DNA of 64,000 bases from Zantedeschia hybrid cultivar (Eukaryota > Streptophyta > Magnoliopsida > Alismatales > Araceae), in NCBI GenBank assembly GCA_030544215.1, contig JARZZO010000014.1, positions 37,353,734 through 37,417,733 of the forward strand. The letters are read 5' to 3'. Position numbers and translations under genes: made by a program. Shown here one piece after another: positions 1-11,603 of this stretch; the stretch's first letter is position 1; every line of letters starts with the position of its first letter. Under the pieces are notes generated by a model. That model did no database searches. It saw only the letters and a list, made by a program, of their open reading frames with translations, and was not told where the DNA came from.

Positions 1-1238
1 TCTCAGGTCTCTTCTTTCTTTTCCTCTCTTGAACTTCATAGAGTTATAGATCCAAAGAGTGAATTTCTTTTCAATTTGATTCTCAAGTGTGCTTCTAATT
101 GTGAAGATGGAGTCATATTTTTATAGGCCGTTGTTCAAAATCTGCCTATTAGAGTCTTGAAGGAATCGCTAGACTAAAGAATTTTTACTATGTCTAACAT
201 TATGAATCTTGTGAGATCTTGTGAGTTGTCTTGTCGAATTTCTGTCTTTCATCTTAGCCTTGTTCTATATTCTTTGTAGTTACACATGCAGATTTCCATA
301 AAGAGTGCTTGAGTAATTCATCATTTAGATAAGTAGAAAGATCTTGACAAACATTTGCACCAATAAAAAATCTAAAAAGTAGTTGGACTTTTTGCCTAGT
401 TTGTCGATGGAGATTTCCTTGTAGTAGAAGTCTATAAAAGTTCAAAAAATAGAAGCATGGAACTCTATAACGTAGTATAGAAACTAAAGCGCAAATCTTA
501 ACAAAAATCTCAAACATACGATTTTCAGATATAATCGATCAAGTGAAGCATAAGTTATCAGATAATCGCATGATCAATCGATTAAGTGAAGGCAGGAATG
601 ATCAATTAAGTTTATGCATTGATTAAGTCATAAATAATCGGTTTGATACAACATATAAGGTACATTTAATCAATTCAAAGCCATGAGTTAAAACAACTCA
701 GTAGTCGCACAAATAATCAATGTAGAAAAACAATTTAGTCCCTAAAAGAAACTCATAATTAATCGATGTAACAAACTATCTTAATCGATGCTCAGTTAGC
801 TCAATTTTAAAAGAAATCAATGCACACAAAAATTCCATAATTGATTCAAGCAAAACAGATAATTGATATAAAGATAAGCAAGTAAATGATTCAAAACCAA
901 TTAGGTAATCGATTTGAGCACAGAAAGTTATTTGAAACGTTAGGCACTGAATCGTAATTGCTTAAGTCCTTTTATCTTATTAGATGGATATAATCGATCA
1001 ATTGATGACTTAACAATCAATCGATAACCATAACTGAAAGTGCCCGTAGTCGATTAGATGAAGCGATAAAATCGAAGCACATGAGTTAACTATTTGACTT
1101 AATTGATTAGCGGTGGTGATATAATCAATACAACTACTTGATCAAATAAGCTTAACGTCATACTTAATCGATTACGATAGCGACTAGAATGCATGACTTA
1201 ACTGGTGCAATTGATTACAAGGCTTTATAGTTCATAGT

Positions 1239-1872
1239 TGTAGTGACCCAGTTACGAGCCGGACAGGGGGAGAGGGCTACCCCCAAGTGAAACGGTGTGG
1301 AGCCGCCATGGTGTGGAGCTACCATTGTGATTGGGGGCTGGGCCGAGAATGAATCAGATTAGTCCTATATCGAAAAACGAGAAAAGTTAATGGGCTATAT
1401 ATGTGGGATTTGTATCTATAACTTGTGAGGCGCCTTTTGGGGACAAAACTATGGGGGCTTGGCCCAAAGCGGACAATAGCTCACAAGAGTGGATCGGGTT
1501 GTTACAAATGGTATCATAGCAGGAACCGTGTAGTACGATACAGGTTGGTTCGAGGACAAACCACATGGAAGCTGGTGGCCCTATAGTGACCCAGTCATGA
1601 ACCGGACAGGAGGAGAAGGCTACCCGTAGGAAAGAGCTACCTACAAGTGAAACGATGTGGAGCCGCTATGGTGTGGAGCTACCACTGCGACCGGGGGCTG
1701 GGGTTGGAATGAATCAGATTAGTCCTGTATCGAAAAACGAGAAAAGTTACTGGGCTATATATGTAGGATTTGTATCTATAACTTGTGAGGTGCCTTTTGG
1801 GTTTGGGGACAAAATCGTGCGCGCTTGGCCCAAAGCGGACAATATTTCACAAGAGTAGATCGGGTCATTACA
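1239..1872 (+). mobile_element. TRIM (terminal-repeat retrotransposon in miniature)
   Basis: Two direct repeats of about 268 bp (1239-1506) and 291 bp (1582-1872) flank a spacer of only 75 bp. The first begins TGTAGTGACCC and ends GTTACA; the second begins TATAGTGACCC and ends ATTACA. Two bases after the first repeat lies TGGTATCATAGC (1509-1520), one mismatch from the initiator-tRNA-Met primer-binding site of plant LTR retrotransposons. There is no room for gag or pol, so it is non-autonomous. The second repeat carries a short insertion (near 1625-1645) and the two have diverged, so it is not recent. The flanks ATAGT and GTAGC agree at only 3 of 5 bases, so a target duplication is not clear. 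Confidence 0.75.
1509..1520 (+). other. Primer-binding site of the TRIM
   Basis: TGGTATCATAGC directly follows the first terminal repeat and matches the 3' end of initiator tRNA-Met (TGGTATCAGAGC) except for one base. It fixes the element's orientation as plus. Confidence 0.7.
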
Positions 1873-2119
1873 GTAGCTAACTTTCTCTCTATAAGCAATT
1901 AGTGATAGAGATTTAGTTGAAATCTTAGTGAGTCTTTAAAGACCATAAAATCGACTAAGTCCAAGAACTTGGTGTTCTCAAGATAGTGCGTCTATTAGTT
2001 GATAATCGATTATTCATACATTTTACTCAACTAGATATGGTTTGATTTCTTCATTTTCATTATGTTATCAGCAAAATATGAGGATCAATTAATAGATAAA
2101 TAAATAGCCCAACATCATG

Positions 2120-4280
2120 ATTAAGAGTTTGATGGAAATGAAAAACCTATGGATGATGTAGGTGAGCCTAGTGAAATGAGTGAAATCTTGGAAGATATCC
2201 ATAAAGGGGTACTTGTCAGTGTTGGTTCTCATGAATCATCTTCATACCAAGGGCCCTGAAATTGTGCATGAAGAGGAGCAAGATGATTTTGATAGCTTGT
2301 TGAAAGATACAAAGGACCAATGTTTTCACTATTTTCTTTCCTTGTAATGTTGCTTCACGTGAAGGTAGTCAATCCATAGAGCAATAAATCCTTCGATATG
2401 TTACTCAAGTTCTTGAATGATGCATTTATACAAGGGCATTTCATTCCATCATCATACTATGATGCTAAAAAGTCTTACAAGACCTTGGGCTGGGCTGTTA
2501 TTCCATTCATGCAAGTAAAAAAATGATTGCAGTTTGTTTAGAAAGGAATTGAAAGACAAGAATGAATACCTAGAATATAATAAGTCAATATGGAAAGTGA
2601 GTGATGACAAGCATGAGAAGATTCCCAAAAAGTTCTTCACTACTTCCCGCTCACATCAAGACTACAAAGATTATTCATATCAAGGAAAACAACCTCTGAT
2701 ATGAGGTAACATAAGGAAAAGCATGTAGAAGAAGAAAATGTTATGAGGCACCCAACTGATTGCCTGACTTAGAATCTTGGAAGGACTTTAATGGAAATAT
2801 ATACGGTTTGCACAAGATCCTCATGATGTGCTACTTGGATTGGCAACAGATTATTTCAACCCTTTTGGGAATATGAACAACTCTATAGTATATGGCCTAT
2901 GATACTCATTCTATATAACTTGTCTCCATGGAAATTATAAGGGAACCCTTCTTTATGATGTCACCATTGATTCTTGGACCAATAGCACCAGGGAAAGATT
3001 TTGAAGTCTATTTGTAGCCATTAATAGATGAGTTAAAGGAATTGTGGGTGAATGGAGTTAGAACATATGATGTTCTAACTAGTTGTCCTTTCAAAGGCAT
3101 GCAACAATTTTGTAGACTTTAAATTAATTTCCTGTATATAGTGATCTATCACGATGGAGCACGAACGGATGTCCTTGGATATCTTGCGTACCCAATTTAC
3201 AATGAGGAGACATATTCAAATCAAATAAGAAGTAAGATTTGCTACATGGGACATTGATGCTATCTACCTCACAATCATAGTTAGCGAAAGAGTAAATTTA
3301 ATGGAAAGCATGAAAGGTTGTCTCCACCAAAGGAGTTATCTACTAATGATATTTATAGCACAATTAGAGAATTTAGAAGGTTTCAAGCTTGAAAAGCATC
3401 CAGATAGTAGAAAAAAGAATGTGTATTCTTGAGGAATTGAATTGGAGAAAAATGAGTATATTATTTTAGTTACCATATTGGAAAAGTCTCAACTTGCACC
3501 ATAATCTTGATGACATAATATCTTGTGATAATATGTTGAAAACTTTACTGAATATCGAGGGAAAGACAAAGGATACAGAAAAAGCACATTTGGACCCCAA
3601 AGACAGAAATACAAAAGGAATTGCATCTAAAGTGTACTGGTGATTAATATATGAAACATCTTGCTTGCTACGTCTTGCCACAGAAAGAGAAACATGGTTT
3701 TTGTAAGTTCCTTAATTTAGTGTGGTTTCTTGATCGATATGTGGAAAGTATATCAAGAAATATCAACATAAATGATGGTAAGATATCAGGATTCAAGACC
3801 CATGATTGTCATGTTTTATTGTAATGGATGCTTCCTAATAGAATGTGTGGATACCTAAATAAAGATGTACTCAGTGTATTAAATGAGTTTGCAAGCTTCT
3901 TTAGATAGACATGTTCCAAGATTCTAAGGATGGATGTCATAGAAAAATTAGAGAAAAAAATTGTGATAATTCTTTGTAAGACGGAGATGCTTTTCCCTCT
4001 AGCATTCTTCAATGTTATAGTACATCTAGTAGTACATTTGCCATGTGAAGCCATGTTTGCAAGCCATATTTAAAATAGATTGATGTTCCCAATTGGAAGG
4101 AATATTGGTACCCTTAAAAGGAAAGTTTACAATAAAGCACTTCCTAAAGGCTCAACTACAGAAGCATACATTGTGCATGAGTGCTTGATCTTTTGCTCCA
4201 TGTATCTTTATGAGGTGGAGACGAAGTTCAATCGTTCATGAAGAAATTATGATAGAGATGAGCAACCTGATAGGGTGCTC
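2120..4280 (+). pseudogene. Decayed CACTA (En/Spm) transposase, TNP2 type
   Basis: Conceptual translation across many stops and frame changes recovers the order of a plant CACTA transposase. About 2455-2620 reads like the 'KxLxDLGLGYxxIHAC' and following cysteine-poor remnant; 2740-2960 like 'PADSxxWKxFN...DPxxVxLGLATDxFNPFGNMxxSxxxWPxILxxYNLxPW'; 2960-3080 like 'PGKDFxVYLxPLIDELKELWVNGVxTYDV'. Around 3770-4230 is the DUF4218-like end: a 'HDCHV' motif, 'LCSLPIxCVD', 'FFxxLCSKxLR', and 'GTLKxKxxNKAxPKGSTTEAYIVHECLIFCS'. No terminal inverted repeat with CACTA was found, so only the coding core is reported. It is clearly non-functional. Confidence 0.8.
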
Positions 4281-7200
4281 TCTATATTTCAAGAAAGATT
4301 CGTTCATTAGGCGATGTTGATTACAAATTTCTCTTGCCAATTGCAACTTAAACAATTAATTATCATTTCCATTAACTCAACATATATCTGCCCTTGTTTA
4401 ACTATTATAAGCTTATTCAATTAACTTGTTGTGCAGTCATTAACTTGAGCTTTAGTTAATCAATTAACTTAGCATGTCTATGTCAATTTGACTGAGTGAT
4501 AATAAATCAGTTATCATGCTTCACTCCGATTAACTTAAGCTTTATATATTTGATTGTTCCATAAAATGTTCTGCTATGTGTATGCACTTAACTGATTATC
4601 TTCTTATTTGATGAATTCATATTCAATTATCTCATTTGAAATTTTGTCACCTTACACTTGTCTGATTGAGTTTATTATAAACGATTTTTGTAAACTGATA
4701 CTTCAGATCTTAGCACAATAAATGCTCTACCGTGTATAGTATTCCATGCATTTTATTCAGTTATTGTATATGAGACTTCTTCTCTTATTTGCTTTGACAG
4801 GCTTGTCAAAGACCAGTATCCTTTTAAGTTGTGCATTGGTGTTGTAGATATGCTATTAGTCCATCTACGACCTTACCTAATCGAGGCGCACTTGAGCATG
4901 AAAGTAGAAAGTTTTTCATCTATGTCACCAAAAAGAGAAGATGGAGATAAACTTGTTAGTACATAATTCAACTGCTAGACACAAAAGGATTAAACCACTC
5001 TAACATATACCCTCGTAAGTCCACTGGGAGATCTCTATGAGAGGACTAAATTTTCAAATTCCTTGACTAACAGAGGAACTTATGAATTTTGAGAAGTTTT
5101 AAGAGCGTAAAAATTAAAATCCAAAAGAGCATTCAATAGAGAATTCGAGAAAATTCCCAAATACATCACTCTCAAATACATTCTCTGTGCTTACTATTAA
5201 GCAAGAAGCTACTATGCATTCAAGACCCCACTGTTGTACGCTGATTTTCTTGTCTTGAATTCTTATTCTCATTGCTGCATTTATTGTACACATTCAGGCT
5301 ACTGAGAGGCATCAACTATGTAATTATTTATTATTGTGTGTTACTCCTTCTTGGGGAAGGAGAAGACGTATTGAGCTATTGGGTTGCTTCTTGAGGGAAG
5401 TATACCCGTCAAGGATAGGTGGTTGAATTATAGGAGGTTTGTATCATGTGATTTTTCCCTCTATTGAAAGGTAGACCAATTGAGGCTAGGTGTTTGGTTT
5501 GAGCTCATAATAAATCTCAAAGGGAGTTACCATGAGGACTAGACGTAGGTCGCTAAGTGAACTAGTATAATCTTTGTGCATTTGCCTCCTTGTGTTTTTG
5601 TTCCTTATCTCCTCATCTATTCTCCCTTTTTTGTTAATTAATACCTAAAATTGTACTGTGTAAAGAATATTTTACATGGTGGAATTCATGCGACCAAAGA
5701 TAGATGCTATAAACCCAAGAGAAATGTCAAAATGCAAACTAAGTCTTACAGTTAAGATATATCAAACAAGATCACATTTGCCTACATGAAAATTTTCAAA
5801 GAGAAGAGTAGTAGCCCTTGGAGTAATATTCTTCAACCAGATTTTGGATTCCATGCAAGCATGAATATCCCACCATGATAAGAAGCAAGACTTGTATGTT
5901 ACTGCACTTACCTTCCAAGAATATTCGTGTACATATTTCCTTCCAAATCTACGAGATTGTAGTATAGATGCAATTAAAAGCAAGAATAGTTTCAGTCCCA
6001 TTTATCTTGAGGGAGAGAATCAAGGCTTCAACTTCTATATTAAGTGGTGTTTTTGGTTGCCTATGGAGGTGAGATTGGAGGTGAGGAGGAAGATGACGGA
6101 TAGCTTCCCTCCTCGTGAACACTGGTTAATTGGAGATAGGTTTTCCTTGGAGGGGGAGATGGAGTCTTATGGATTTGGTTGTTAGGGAAGGGTAGAAGGT
6201 GGATAGAGGAAGGAGACGGAGTGGGCACGGCTGTGGTTGCTAGGGAAGGAAGAAGGTGGGTGGAGGAAGGTCATGGAGCTAGAGCAACCAAATCAGTAGA
6301 CGGAGGTTAGCCAAGTTTCTTCTACGTGGTTGGACCTTGTTCCTAAGAGAGAATAACACATGGGTGGCCAAGATCAAGATATAACATGATCTTTTTTCAA
6401 ACAAAATAGGCACCTTCCCTTATGTGAAATTTCGGGCAAAAGAGATATGTACACAAACATCCTCGCAATGGAAACTCGCTCGACTCATGTCTAAGCATGA
6501 GAAAATGAAGGAAAGAAAGAAGGGGCAGATCTAAATATGGTGCCAAAAGACCCCAATCGAAATGAATGGAAGATGCCTCTGGAACTTCAAAGGGAAGGCA
6601 TTCAAGATTATTATGAATCAATAAGTGCCTTTTGAAGAGTAGCAGAATGCTCCGCGAGAAAACTCATTAAAAAACTTTGAAAGATAGTAATATTAAAAGT
6701 TATGCTTTCATAAGACCAAAATGATCAATAAAATTATTTACCAATAATTTATAATCTAATTAAAGATTCATGTTTGAAAAAGAAAATCCTATACTTGAAA
6801 TCATCATAGCATGAAAAAAAATCATATGAAATTTAAAGAAGGAAAACTTGAAAAGCAAACATAGTTGTCTAGTGTATTACATGCTTTTAGAATCATTTCT
6901 ATTACCCTACACTTTCTCTAAAAAGCAAAGATAGCTTATTAATTGCTAAGATCAAACACTTAGAATATAGACATGTCTATTTTTTCAAGTACTGTCAGTT
7001 ACATCTTGGCCCGAATAGTGGATAATGCAATGGAAGAACTAAAAAATTAATCATACAGTATTAATCAGGCCTAAATGCAACAGAGGAAAAAGACCTCTTG
7101 GAACGGAATCTTGGGATAGATGATCATTCAAACCAACACACGTAATAGTTGAAACCTTAGCACATGTTGTTTACATAAAGTTGATAAGATAGAGGTGATT

Positions 7201-9300
7201 ATATACAGGCCAGGATCAAAATTACAATCAACCGATATAAACACATAGAGTTTGTTATCACATAAAAGGCTCCCAAAATAAGCTGACACCCACCTAAAAC
7301 CTGATCCTAGCTCTCGATACTTGGAGACTTTTTATTTGCTCAGACTTGATCTGTATATAGTTCAACTTAAGTGGTAGGTTGTGAATCTCAAAGCAATGGA
7401 GATCCAATAGGTAAGCCTAAATAGTAGTCTATAGAAAGCTTGCCAAACTAGATAGAAATCTTATTAATTAGTCTATATATAATTCTAGGTGAGTGCCATT
7501 TGATGACAACTAAACAAAGTCTAATTTAGATTTTGAACTTAGATGACAAATTACATGTCATGAGAATGATGTAATAGGAAATTCTTCATTCCAAACTTCT
7601 TACTAACTTATAATAGGATATGTATGTTGTAATCACTTGCTAATAAAGTGCAACAATCATATAATAATCAACATAGTAGATCTTCACCCTTAATATAGAA
7701 ATACTAAATATATGCAGACTGGGTGACATAAACAAATTCATATTTTCCTATCCGGACATACATCCAACCACTATTATGAGCTTGCTAACACAATATATAA
7801 TGTTTACTATATAGCTAAATAGACACTAGGCATTACAGAGTTAGACAATGCCATAGCCTTAGGCATAATGCTATCCTAAGGGTCGTCACCCCACCTCAAT
7901 TTATTTCAAGATTTGTCCATTGTCCTATATGTATATATATATATATACATATATATTGGAAGTTGATGGGGATGCTTCAAATATCACTCATAGTAACAAT
8001 GTCCGATTGGCACAAGTTCATATCATGAGTATGATGTGATGTAGCTACTAACATAAATGAACTTTTCATTTGTAGATTTAATCATGACAACACATGCTTC
8101 TGCACTTACATACTCTTATTAAATAAAAAAATTTGACATCTAGCATGTAAAATTACTACTTTGCAAAATCATTGAGGCCAATAGAAAACTCAAATATGAG
8201 ACAAAGTAAAAGGGTAATCAAGGGGACATATATTGGTTAATCAAAATGGCAAGATCAATATCCTTCAAAATAAAAAATCCTTAAGAGAATGATCATGAAG
8301 ATTAGAGCATCCTACAAAATTTTCTAAAAAGGATATGAAGAAAAAGATAAAGGGATTGAGACAATAAATATACTTATAAAAATGGGGCTATGTTTCTACA
8401 ACACCATCTAGACTAAACCTATGTCAGACTTCTTCTTAACTCACCAGAATCTGATGTAGATGGAGAAGAGGTTCTCTTCGAATCTACAATGGCCTTCAAC
8501 CTCCTCCAAGGTCTACTGTAGCTCTCCAAGAAGCCTCTTCTAACTCTTAGTATCCTAACTCTATTCCTCCTCTTTTCTCTTTCCTTTTTCTCTCCTAGTG
8601 ATAGTGGGTAAAAATCTGAAGTAAGGTGGGGTTTATATAGGAAAGGTTTTTGAATGAGAGAATGACACCTTATAACCCAAGTGTCAAGCTTGTAAGGATT
8701 TTTTTGCCACCTCAAGCTCCCCCTTAGAGACCTCATACTTCCTCCCATGCCTCCTCATGCCATACGTGTCATTTTAAGATATCCATGAACTCATATATCA
8801 TCACCTATTAATTTTAGGATATATATGAAGCTATGGCTGACACCCTCTCATTTAAGGATATGTATAGATTTATATGATACCACATACATACATAGGTATC
8901 AAAATTTAAAGACATGTATAAGATTTTCAGAAATGATGATACATGTATGCAAAGGCATCTTCTTCCTTACACATATACCCCATCCTTAAAATATATAGCA
9001 TATGTACTCTTAATCCATGTCCTTTTTTTTTACCATTGAACCTATATTGTCCCCTTTTCAGCTAGGTAAGGAGACTTTTGAAATTTTAAAAAATTTAAGT
9101 TAGAACCCTACAAATATAGTTAATTACATTTAAATTATAAACTTTCAATAATCGTAGATGTACTTTTTTAAGGATTTACAAATATATGCTTTTCACATTA
9201 TATATATTTTAGTATTATTTGTTAATGACTATTTGCATCATAAATTTATTAAAATTATAAGTAAACTTTTCCTTTTGATACCTTGAAATGCTACATTGTA
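4281..9300. other. Unclassified AT-rich sequence downstream of pPGM
   Basis: No reading frame here shows a recognisable domain. 4330-4700 again has TTAACT/AATTGATT-rich text reminiscent of the first LTR family and may be its continuation on the other side of the CACTA fragment. 8405-8760 has a tataaacc promoter-like motif on the minus strand (plus 'ggtttatatagg' near 8630) and a polypyrimidine tract, as an LTR would, but no partner repeat was found in the window. 6180-6270 holds two imperfect copies of a GGGAAGG-AGAAGGTGG unit about 57 bp apart. Otherwise nothing is supported. Confidence 0.4.
7926..7957. repeat. (TA)n-rich microsatellite
   Basis: The stretch is an alternating TA/TG run with a central block of uninterrupted TA dinucleotides, almost palindromic as a whole. 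Confidence 0.8.
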
Positions 9301-9309
9301 TACCATAAA

Positions 9310-9720
9310 TCTGCCTGGGGTGGCAAGAAGTTGAGTCGAGCCAAACTTTTGCTCACTTGAGCTTGGCTCGATGAAGAATACCCAAGCTTGAGCTCAACAA
9401 GCCAATGCTGAGCTTATTTCATGGGCTCAAGTTTGGTTCAGTGAACTGGAGTAGCTCTAGCTCGACTTGAGCTCAGTAGGATGAGTTAGATTGGTAAACA
9501 ACCAAGCCAACCTAGTTTGTGCCAACTTAGTCAGCTTGGTGGTGGATAAGAGTCGCAATAAGCCGAGCCTAGCCAAGCTTTAAGAAGCGTGAGCTTGGCT
9601 TGTCCAGAAAATTTCAACCTCAAGCCAAGCATAAACTTCAATTTGAGCCCGACGTACAGCTCAAGCTTGGCTCAAGCCTAACTTACTCAAGCTCGAGCCG
9701 AGCATATGCCCGGCTCGTAG
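9310..9720. repeat. Dispersed repeat rich in AGCTTGGCTCGAGC-like motifs
   Basis: The segment is packed with variants of GAGCTTGGCTC, AAGCTTGAGCTC and GAGCTCGAGCC on both strands, giving it a fold-back character. Similar motif-rich families are common in plant genomes, often as non-autonomous hAT-type elements. No clean terminal repeats or target duplication could be drawn, so the ends are approximate. Confidence 0.5.
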
Positions 9721-10089
9721 AGAACTAAATTGAACGCAATTCAGAAGTCAGTTGGAGGTATCATGAGCAAAGCAGACTCAGCTTATAAAGGCTTTCAAGG
9801 AGCCCTTTTTCTATAGAATCTGATGTGGGACTAAAGTCCCCACGTTGCAACCCAAGCACATCTATATTTTGCTTCTTGTCGCTCATAAACACTTCCTATG
9901 CTTTTGATCTTAAAATGGGTGCACACTTTGGAATGGGTGGGACTAATATGTGGCATGTTAGTGGGAGTTTTTCTTTAAAATTTAAATAACACACCCATTA
10001 AGAGCTCATTACTACTCATTTAAGCATTTTATTCATGAGTAAACATAGTTAATAAGATAATTAATATCTTATAGAAATTTCCATTAAAT

Positions 10090-10360
10090 AACTAGGAGTG
10101 CAAACAAATTAGTGCTCATCATAGTTTGGCTTGAATTTATAAATTTATATTTAAAATTTTTTGAACTAAATCTATCATAGACTCGTTAAGCTCACAAGCT
10201 ACTCAATACCTGGCTCAAGTTTGTTCAATATCTAAATGAGCCAAACTTAAACAACCATCATAAATATTCAGCTTGAACTCAAATTCGATTAAATTAGTTG
10301 AACCAACTTTAAATAGGGTAAAACTTGACTCAACTAAGCTCAATTGCAGCTAGTGCCACA
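10090..10360. repeat. Second copy of a GCTC/GAGC-rich repeat, possible hAT-type MITE
   Basis: It begins near CTAGGAGTGCAAACAAATTAG and ends near GCTCAATTGCAGCTAGT. These termini are roughly inverted (GTGCAAAC against the complement of TTGCAGC), a pattern seen in plant hAT MITEs of the GTGCAAACGAGC type. The interior contains TGGCTCAAGTTTG and GAGCCAAAC. No 8-bp duplication was confirmed. Confidence 0.35.
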
Positions 10361-10754
10361 GCATCCGCAAACCTAGTTAGCCACTACTTATGCGGTGGTT
10401 GGCAGATACAGAGCAAAAAGTCCCCACGAGCACCTGAAAAGTTCCCAATTGGGAGCTCCTCCATGATCGACCTGCCACAAGGCCCATAGATGGTAGTGCT
10501 CAGAAATAGAGCAACATCAAATCGCCATTGTGACCGGTTCCTCTTTGGCTTCGTTTGATTCAGCTACTCCTTAGATTTTGGAAAAAGTCACCAAATTTTG
10601 CTGAAATCATCTTTTTATTAGATAGTAGGAGAATATGAAATAAACTGTAAGGGAGAATGAGAAGATGCCACCAGTCCTGCACATTAACCAATGTACCAAA
10701 CAATGTAATCATTCCCCCAAAATCTTGTTTGCTTGCGTCCAATCTTATTCCAGA

Positions 10755-10757
<3 letters not shown>

Positions 10758-10786
<29 letters not shown>
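10758..10786. repeat. (CT)n microsatellite
   Basis: About 14 uninterrupted CT dinucleotides, between CAGATTC and CCAACTATTCC. Confidence 0.95.
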
Positions 10787-10788
<2 letters not shown>

Positions 10789-11535
10789 AACTATTCCACC
10801 TTTATCCCTATAATATAAGGGGAGTTGCTGAAACAAATGATAACTTATTCGTACATCGAGTCCTTAAAAAAGGAATCGTTATAACTTCTATGGTGAAAGT
10901 GAAGGCGAAATCAGTAAGCTTCAACCTGTGGGTAAGGTGGTTTGGAGGTTTTGCTTAGAAAGGATAATGCATATAAATATGAGATTAAAGGTAGAGACGG
11001 CTTGCGAGCTGACCAAGGGGAGTTATGATTAAAGCATTAAAACAAGTCAAATAACTCTTTCGCAGCCCTAGTTACGGTTTCTAAAATTTGGTGCAGAAAT
11101 AATACAGCAAAGATACGTTTACTAATATAATTTGCCTCCCATCTTTAAAATACAATAAGTTTAGATATTTCATAAGTTCAGTACAAGATATGTACGGTGT
11201 ATTATACATTAAACTGTTGTAAAGTACAAACCTAGAGGTATGAATAATGTATCTCGTCGAGTGAAAACATATTCACTATCACAGCTCAAAGAGAAAACAC
11301 ACGAGATGCAGCATCAGATCCATAAGATTATTGATAACAGGGAAAATCTAAACCAACATATAATTAAAATATAAGATTATTCATACAGAGAAACTCATGC
11401 TAAGCCCAGGTTCTATGTGCAGCCTGCAGTTCAATATCTAATTAAAATATAATTGTATATATTTATAAGGAAATCATTTTGCCCATGCAAAAATGTATAG
11501 GCTACCCACTGGAAACACAGCTATGCAAGTGTCTT

Positions 11536-11603
11536 TTACGTAATGACTGTGGGCTTCTCCCTACCAGTGAACTCCTTCAGCTTCGATATGGATAATGCCA
11601 AAT
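11536..11603 (-). CDS. PGMP: pPGM exon 22: C-terminus and stop
   Basis: Completes Asp616 and encodes LALSISKLKEFTGREKPTVIT (616-637), then TAA at 11538-11536. Acceptor tttcag. Downstream on the minus strand the sequence becomes AT-rich with near-canonical AATAAT signals between about 11380 and 11320, which may hold the poly(A) site. Confidence 0.96.

Larger units (their letters stand above)
1..2110 (-). mobile_element. LTR of a TAATCGATT-rich copia-like family, copy 1 (split by a TRIM)
   Basis: From about 540 the sequence is crowded with AATCGAT/ATCGATT motifs, and the stretch 1900-2110 is alignable by eye with 22600-22834, where the same family ends. The shared landmarks are a run on 'tttaaagac/tttaatag', a conserved 'atcgactaagtcc', and a terminal segment with 'ttcattttcattat' and 'atgaggatc'. 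By analogy with copy 2 the element is read on the minus strand with its LTR start near 2110. Positions 1-540 look like the promoter and leader side of the same LTR (a TATA-like tataaaaat on the minus strand near 125) but this part is less certain. The TRIM at 1239-1872 sits inside it. No coding sequence survives. Confidence 0.45.

Noticed and set aside
5892..6185. A 97-codon plus-strand frame downstream of pPGM
   Set aside because: It has no recognisable domain, overlaps an open frame on the minus strand, and ends in a GGGAAGG/AGAAGGTGG duplicated region.
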